The notes under the pieces are model-generated. The model did no database searches. It saw only the letters and a program-made list of their open reading frames with translations, and had not been told where the DNA came from. 64,000 nucleotides of DNA from Lepidodermella squamata (taxonomy: Eukaryota; Gastrotricha): assembly GCA_047495785.1 (NCBI GenBank), contig JBLDXI010000029.1, positions 2,976,001-3,040,000 of the forward strand, written 5' to 3'. Positions within the stretch are counted from its first letter, which is position 1; each line of letters begins with the position of its first letter. The position numbers and the translations under genes were made by a program. Of the stretch, positions 57,277 to 64,000 are shown in pieces.

Positions 57277-60200
57277 TTACGGCGTGGTGGATTGGCATCG
57301 TTCCAATGTGAGGCCATAAGCAAATGATGTTGTTGTCATTATAACAGTATTTGGAGCACTTCCTGTAAGAAGTGCGCAGCAGGCTGTGTATGATGTAGCT
57401 GCATAGGTGTTGGCAGGGCTGGTGACCTACGATTGCAATTATTGATCATTAATAAACGTGTGTGATATACGCGTCAGACTATGTGTAACTTACGACTCCG
57501 GATCCGGCTGTAAGGGCAGCATCACTGACGAGATTGGAAGTATGCGGGAAGCGAACGCAGTTGCCGACCTTCGTATTAAATACGCTTGAAGTAATCTTGT
57601 ATGGATTAGCATCATCAGTGCTGATGCATGCGAGAGCCGGAGCTACTGATACTGATCCTGGGAGGATCTCGTAGCGAATGTTAGCAGCGTTCGGCGGGGC
57701 CGGGGCTGCAGCTGCGCAACAGTCTGGGAAAGACGTGAACGAATTCGGGGCAGAAGGAGTCGCAATGGCTTGCTGAATAAAACCGATGTTATTCGCTGTT
57801 TATAATCGCGATTTTTCATCTTACTGTGAATGTGCTGGGAGAGCCGAAAGCGGCGGTGCAAGCCAGGCCGTTAGAAATGCACAGCTTGACAGTCTTAGAG
57901 ACTGCTGTTCCAAAGGTCGAGCCAGTGCATAATTGGAAGGTTTGCTGTTGCATGATGAAGAATATTGAGTTCGAGCATGGAGTAAGGTTTGCTAACATTT
58001 TACCCGAGCTATAAGATGTTACGTTGGGGGCTTGTATCAAGAATATTCGCATCAATATAACCGATATTTCTGCGGCTTGGGTGAGGCAACAATCAACAAT
58101 TTTCAACGGGACCCGTGAAAATTATCTCGCTTCCAATTAGATCAGGAATGCTCATCTCTCCCTTATACTTTAACCATATTGCCCTTCTTTTCTATTTTTT
58201 ACAGCGTGTCCTATGATCCAGTGCTTCTCAACCTTCATTTTTCGGGCCACATGCGGCCCGCAGCCAGATTTTGTGCGGCCCGGCACTCAACTAGGTAACT
58301 TGTATTGGTTGCGGCCCGCTAGCCTTGTTATCAATCATTTTTAAATAGCTTTAAGGTACAAGCGATGCCCGGAAGTCCAACTACAGGGTTCATATGAATC
58401 ATCCCTATTTTAGTGCATTTTTAGCCAACTTTCGGGTTGAAAATGCCCGAAAAAGCGTCAGCTAAAGCTCGCTTCGCTCGCGAATTGATTTGCAAGTAGT
58501 TTTTAACCGCAAACTTTTCGAGGCCGAGCGTTAAAAATTATCACCCCCACACCAAAATCCTGACTACCCTACTGAGTTTAACGCAGTTTATACCATTAAT
58601 AAAGCCACTCATTCCCTTATTCCTTATTCGTTCATTTACGCTAATAAATTTTTTCAAATGCCCTCAAGGCCCGTTCTTGAACATTTTGCGTAAATAAATT
58701 CCAGTTATGATTTTCCAGTTTCTATTTGCGATGAGCGGAAATGACATTGCGAGGTCATAAAAAATGCTCATAAAACTTGACAATTCTTTTGCTTTTTGAC
58801 AATTCCTAACACATACTCAATACCTACTCATGAATGCTCAATTTTTGTTAAATTTTTTGTTTCAAATTTCATGGCAATAAAATTAGCGACTAAACAGCAA
58901 TAATATCTGTTGAATTTCGCTCACATTATAAACATGCGGACAGCTGTGTTCTTACAATAAAATGTTAGCGGCCCGCAGGGATGGAAAATACTCATACTCA
59001 TACTCATACTCATACTCAAATCGTAATGAACAGTTAGCAAATGGTAAATTGATGATCAGCAGTATGTGATTTCGAGGCGCCTCACCGCAGATGTTACATG
59101 TTTATCAAATAGAGCAGAATTATGTTTAATATAGTTGCAGAACGCTTGATGAGAATTATTTACGACAACAGAAGACAGACGGTTCCACGCAGCACGAACA
59201 CGCCTAGAGAAGCAGAATTTATAGCTTAGGTTATTTCTACACGCGCTCATCTTCACAGAGTGAGGAGGTAGGCGAGGATTCCGGCAGATTTCAAAGAAAT
59301 CAGAGAAATCAATGTCAACTAATCCCTGATACATTTTATGCATCAAAATCAAATCATGTTGGAGGCGGCGAACTTCAAGCGTCGTTAAACCCAGTTTTTT
59401 CAGACGATCTTCGTAAGAGGCACCTTCGACCGATTTGTGGTATGCGCTTCGATAAAGTAGGCGTTTCGTAAAACGTTTCTGTACCGACTCCAGGTCATCG
59501 ATGTCCTGCAGGTTAAACGGCGAATACACGGCAGGGCAAAAGTCCAGACGAGACAGCGTATATGTCTTATACGCTCTGAATCGGAGAGTTTTAGAAGAGA
59601 AAGACTTCCTTATCATACCGTTGATGCGATGGCATTTGGCGGCGAGAGACTGACAGTGTTCTGAAAGTGATAGTTTTGAGTCGATGATAACGCCCAGGCT
59701 TCACGCTTCACGGAGTTTACCGTCTGTAGCTCCACACCTTTGATGTCGAATTTAAACGGAAACTCGTTCTTGCCCATTTTCAGAACCACGCATTTCTTCG
59801 AATTTACAGCTAACTCATTTGTATCGAACCAATTGATAAGCCGATTTAGGTCTTCCTGTAGTTCGGAGCAGTCTGCGAGGCTTCGAATGACCTTGTACAA
59901 TTTTGTGTCGTCCGCAAATAATTTCATGATCGAATTCAGAATACACGAGTTCACATCCGATGTGAATATAAGGAACAGTATTGGGCCCTGGACCGAGCCC
60001 TGAGGTACCCCTGATGTCACCGGGGACCATTCCGAATTTTTCGAGTTGACAGTCACGCGAAAGAAGCGATCTGAAAGAAAAAATCTGACCCAGTTGAGAA
60101 GCGCACCACAAACGTTGATGTCAAGAAGCTTTGCTAATAACAACGATATCGGAACAGTGTCAAATGCCTTGGATAAATCAAGGTAAATAACTACTACATC

Positions 60201-63200
60201 AAGAAGCTGGTCTAGAAATTTTAGCCAGTCATTTGTACAGGAAAGAAGCTGCGTCTCACAACACCTACGCGATAAGAAGCCGAATTGATTTTCTGGTAAC
60301 AGGTTATTCTTGTATAGATAATTCAACAGGTTGTCTTTCACGAGGGTTTCTTGGATTTTACATAGAATGCAAGTCAGACTAACAGGCCTATAATTCCCCG
60401 CAGATGAGACATCACCGCTCTTTTTATAGATAGGTGCCACATTAGCATACTTCCACACAATAGGAATTTCACCAGTTTGAAACGAAATTTGAAAAAGCAG
60501 ACATAGCGGAGTGCAAAGTGATCGAGCTAATTTTTTAATCCGAACTGGTAGGTTGTCTACGCCTCCCACAGGCTTTTCCTTGATTCCACATGCATAATTA
60601 TATACCGATTCAGCATTAAAGTCGATAGTTTGCAAGCAGTCATTGACAGTCTTAAAGTTAGATGGAGATGAGAACGATTTGTTGTTGTAGGCTTCAGCGA
60701 ATTGTTTTCTAAAAACTTCAGCCTTCCCTGAGTCATCCACAATGCTAATATCGTTAGAGACAAGAGCTGGTATTGCCGGACGAGATTTGAAACGTAGAGA
60801 GAAGTAGTTATACAGATCATCAATGTTATTTGCAGAAAGCAGTTTATCCTCGTATTCGCGTCTGGCTTTACGATTTTCACAATCATACAATAAGCAGGCT
60901 TTTTTTATAACGAAGATGGTCGGAGGATAATTTACCACCTGCGACCCATTGGCGATAGAGGCGACTTTTCTTGTTGGAAAGTCGCTGAATGTACGCGCTC
61001 ACCCAAGGCATCCTCCCTTTCTTACGTTTGCGAGTCTTCCGGCGCGGTACGAACAACAAAATACCACGATAGAGGGTGTGCAGAAACCGAGAGTAACACA
61101 TATCCATGGTGCAATTTGAAAACATTTCAGCCCAGTTTATCGACTCCACATAGTTTCCAAATTTGACGTAGTCGCATTTTCGAAAATTAAAAGCGCTTAA
61201 GACATGCGAGTTAGTGCTCGATGAACGAAATTTCACATTAATCCTGAATCTAACAATGCTATGATCACATGTGATTGCGAGCGGTTCATCGACGACAACA
61301 CAAGGTATGATATTAGGAATATTAGATATGACCAAATCTAGAATATTATCACCACGCGTTGGTTTATCAACATATTGAGTCAGATTGTTTTTTAGAAAAA
61401 ACTCGGTGAAACAAGAGTATAATAAATTGTTCGGATTTGTAAAGGTCACCCAGTTGAAGTCAGGTAAATTAAAATCACCCACCATCACACACGGCTCAGT
61501 AGTATCGACTTGCTTTTGCAAATAATTCACAAGATCTCGAATGGATTCTATAGGCGAGTTGGGCGAACGATAAACAATAACTACCCTTAAAGAAATTCCA
61601 TTAACCTTAAAGAACCCTTAAAGAAAATGAGTTAGAAAATGGCCCACTACGCAAAAAGGTTGAGAAGCACTGCTATGATCAACCAAAACAAATCCTCTAT
61701 ACCTATACTCAATGGGTTTCTAAAATCGAGTTCTAAGTTCCAAGTCTTGGCCAGAGACAGTTGAAATAACATGCCATACCTGCAACCTCGGTTTAACTTT
61801 ACAACGAAGGCCTCTGTGATCTGTGATAACTGATTCAATTAAACGATTTGTTAAGCTTACAGGGCTGTGATCAGCAGAGTAATACATTTGTTTTTGTTAA
61901 ACAACGCTAATATAAACGCTATGTAATATAAATCGCTCGCGCTATGTACTGCAAAAAATACTGCCGTTTTTTTATGCTGTTCATCTAGCTCTAATATTGT
62001 TAAACTGTCACGTTATTCCCGTCATTTGGGCCATTTCCTTCATTCGATCTGCCCTTCCGGTCTGCATAACCGATGGCATCGGGACAATGCTCAAATTCTT
62101 TATTAACACTAGGAAGCTAGTTCCAACAATTTCTGACGAGAAAACATCGTCATTCAAGTCGCATTTTTTGTGCCACAAGCTACCTCTACCAGCAGCTGAT
62201 GCCTTCCTATTGTGACTGAAATCACAAGCCAGTCTCCCAGGTTCCCCAGGTTGACAAATTTACCTTCTCGCGTCTTTTCTGGCAAAATATTCTAGTGCCC
62301 CGCTGATAGCTTTCAAGTCATCGGACAATTGTGTGCACTATTTTGTGTGGCACTACCTGTGATTTAAACCACAACTAGACTAACCCGTTAATTTATTTAG
62401 AATTCATTCGATCATGATCCAATCACGACTCTGTTTCGGTCTTCACGCGGCTTGGAAGATATCTCGACCAAGTCGATATGAACGCGATACTAAATCCCTT
62501 TGGCTGTGATAGGTTGACCTCTGGGAAAGCTTTGGGATCGGTCGCTATGCTTCGCTGAACGGAAGCAATTGGGCATTTCGAATTGAGAAAATTATGAAAT
62601 TATGAACATCAGGCTTGAAATAAAAGCTTAGTCGGGCGAGGCGTGTGTCTTGGCGCGTACCGTAAATTCCGAAATACAAGCCCAGGCGGCGCTCTTTGTC
62701 GGCACTTTGATGTTCTTTGTAGTGTCGCCTGGGCTTGTATTTGAATATTTACGGTATCTGTCTTCGATCTAGCGGGATTGCTCATTACGCTAGATTTTTA
62801 ACATGGGGCAAAAAATCTGGGTTTAGGAGCAAATTGGTCTAAAAATGGTCTAAAATCTAGGTTTTAATCCAATATACAATTTGCTCTTTGTACGTCATAT
62901 CTTTATCTTATCGGAAAAAACACTACTTACTGAGGGTGCAGGACAGGGACTGGCTATTGGCTGGCAAGATTTCGATGGATCCGAGCACAGGTTAGTGGTT
63001 GGTACGCATATTTGACTGCTTGGGCAAGTAAGAGGGGCTATTGGCTGGCAAGATTTCGATGGATCTGTGCACAGGTTATTTGCTGGCACGCACACCTGAC
63101 TGCTTGGGCAACCATTATATGAAGGCGGACTGGTAAATGGTACGAAGCTTGATGGAGGCGATGGCGAAGTGCAAGCTTGGCTAGTTGTCAATAAAATTGA

Positions 63201-63221
63201 TAAAATTGCAGTTATCAGCAT
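57277..63221 (-). CDS. Secreted Cys-rich protein, family copy A7' (duplicate of A7)
   Basis: Exons 63221-62931, 57944-57825, 57772-57494 and 57426-57277 encode a protein identical to A7 (279 residues). It has its own TATA box (63261-63267), since the promoter lies within the duplicated unit, so both copies should be expressible. Confidence 0.75.
58219..61672. mobile_element. hAT element interrupted by a LINE (copy in unit 2)
   Basis: Same element as at 49940-53393, with CTATGATC at 58211-58218 and 61673-61680. Present by tandem duplication, not by a new insertion. Confidence 0.93.
58982..61629 (-). mobile_element. CR1-like LINE (copy in unit 2)
   Basis: Same truncated, frameshifted element as at 50703-53350. 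Both copies share the same two frameshifts, so the damage predates the duplication. Confidence 0.9.
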
Positions 63222-63740
63222 TAGATGATTCCAATTGCAAGGCAACATATTCGTTGAGACTATATAAGAGTAGTGGATACTGCAGTGAGTGTAAATAGAT
63301 GCGCTTTGCTGTTTTTGTTTAAACTGCCACAAGCGTCTTCAAAACATGCTAAGCTTCTCACGTTAACTAGCCAACGATGAAGCAGTATAAGTGCTTGTTT
63401 GAAACCGGATGTTATCCATCAAGTCAGGGCCGGATTAACGCATGGGCACAGCGGCATTTTACTAATAATTTCAGAACGATTATTGGGCCTTCCTTCGGTC
63501 GCATAATTATGTTGAAATGTAACTACGAGGTAGTGTTTTGTTTGCAAGAACTTTCGAGGAACAAGTTTTATATGGTTTTTTTTACCTGGTCGTATTTATT
63601 CGGCATCAATTTGCGCTACGGATTTAATTAGAAACTTGGAATATCTGTGATTGAATATTAAATTTTCTGAGGTTGTTCTTTTACGTTAAAATTGTTGGTG
63701 ATCATCTGTGCTATTCAGCGACGCATTACTTACTGATTAT

Positions 63741-64000
63741 ATGGCTGAAAACGGCAGACCGCCCTCCGGTCGCCGCCGGGGGCGTTCAGCAGAAGTCAAA
63801 ACCGGACCCACCGTCGTCTGCCACTGACGGCGCGAAGCTGCCGAAGAAACTCAATGTGAAGCAGGGCCTCTCGGCCGCTGCCATCGCCGAGGTCCAAGCA
63901 CTCATCCTACAGCACCGCAGTGCCGATGCCTCCCCCTCGTCCTCCGTCGACCGCATGGATGCCGACGCCGATTTTCCTGTGCTCCGGGCGTCGTCGTCCT
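63741..64000 (+). pseudogene. GC-rich ORF start, possibly a transposon ORF1 (partial)
   Basis: Base composition turns GC-rich at about 63745. ATG 63741 opens MAENGRPPSGRRRG and then stops after 28 codons. Shifting frame at a G-run (63777-63782) gives an open frame to the window edge (VQQKSKPDPP, LSAAAIAEVQALILQHRS, DADADFPVLRASSS). The codon use and GC-rich third positions are unlike every gene to the left. It could be the ORF1 of a LINE or another element with a frameshift. The product is not recognised. Confidence 0.4.

Larger units (their letters stand above)
55368..63646. repeat. Tandem duplication, unit 2 (8,279 bp)
   Basis: Second copy of 47089-55367 in direct orientation. Translated frames are identical in both units. 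The hairpin elements of unit 1 recur here at 56159-56469, 56767-57154 and 62659-62755. Confidence 0.95.

Overview
The window is nuclear DNA from an invertebrate animal. Every real gene is split by spliceosomal introns, many only 53-80 bp and made of A/T-rich runs. The genes are metazoan (sushi/CCP modules, a chymotrypsin-fold protease, ankyrin repeats), and the rest is LINEs, hAT elements and many small inverted-repeat elements. The intron style and compactness fit a nematode best, but nothing here proves the phylum. Exon models below were built by hand from splice signals and reading phase. None has transcript support.

Region 1 (1-13,750) is gene-dense. A secreted protein made of at least 15 copies of a ten-residue repeat runs off the left edge (minus strand). 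Next come a secreted chymotrypsin-fold protease with a C-terminal ankyrin domain (1908-4163, minus), a single-pass membrane protein with a PPSY tail (4467-5936, minus), and a 14-exon secreted mosaic of 13 CCP modules and two ankyrin blocks (6132-13698, plus). The last two share a 195-bp divergent promoter. Two neighbouring genes that independently join extracellular modules to ankyrin repeats are the most unusual feature of the window.

Region 2 (13,750-41,200) and the two right-hand repeat units hold a family of secreted, cysteine-rich proteins that I do not recognise. All are on the minus strand, with four exons, every intron in phase 0, and a TATA box. Intact copies are A1 (15308-17274), B1 (19057-19982), B2 (23184-24181), A5 (35985-36915), A7 (48998-54942) and A7' (57277-63221). 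A3 is rearranged, and at least four more copies are broken, several by identifiable transposons. A block holding a 3' piece of the CCP-ankyrin gene plus a B gene has been duplicated (18.5-21.3 kb and 22.8-28.1 kb). The second copy later received a LINE and a small hAT insert.

Region 3 (38,900-47,000) is mostly mobile DNA: three elements built from dense short motifs in both orientations, and a decayed LINE whose N-terminus carries a 2A-like NPGP motif.

Region 4 (47,089-63,646) is a near-perfect tandem duplication with an 8,279-bp unit. Each unit carries one complete A-family gene whose first intron holds a hAT element (8-bp target duplication) that itself holds a CR1-like LINE. The last 350 bp change to GC-rich DNA and look like the start of another element's ORF.
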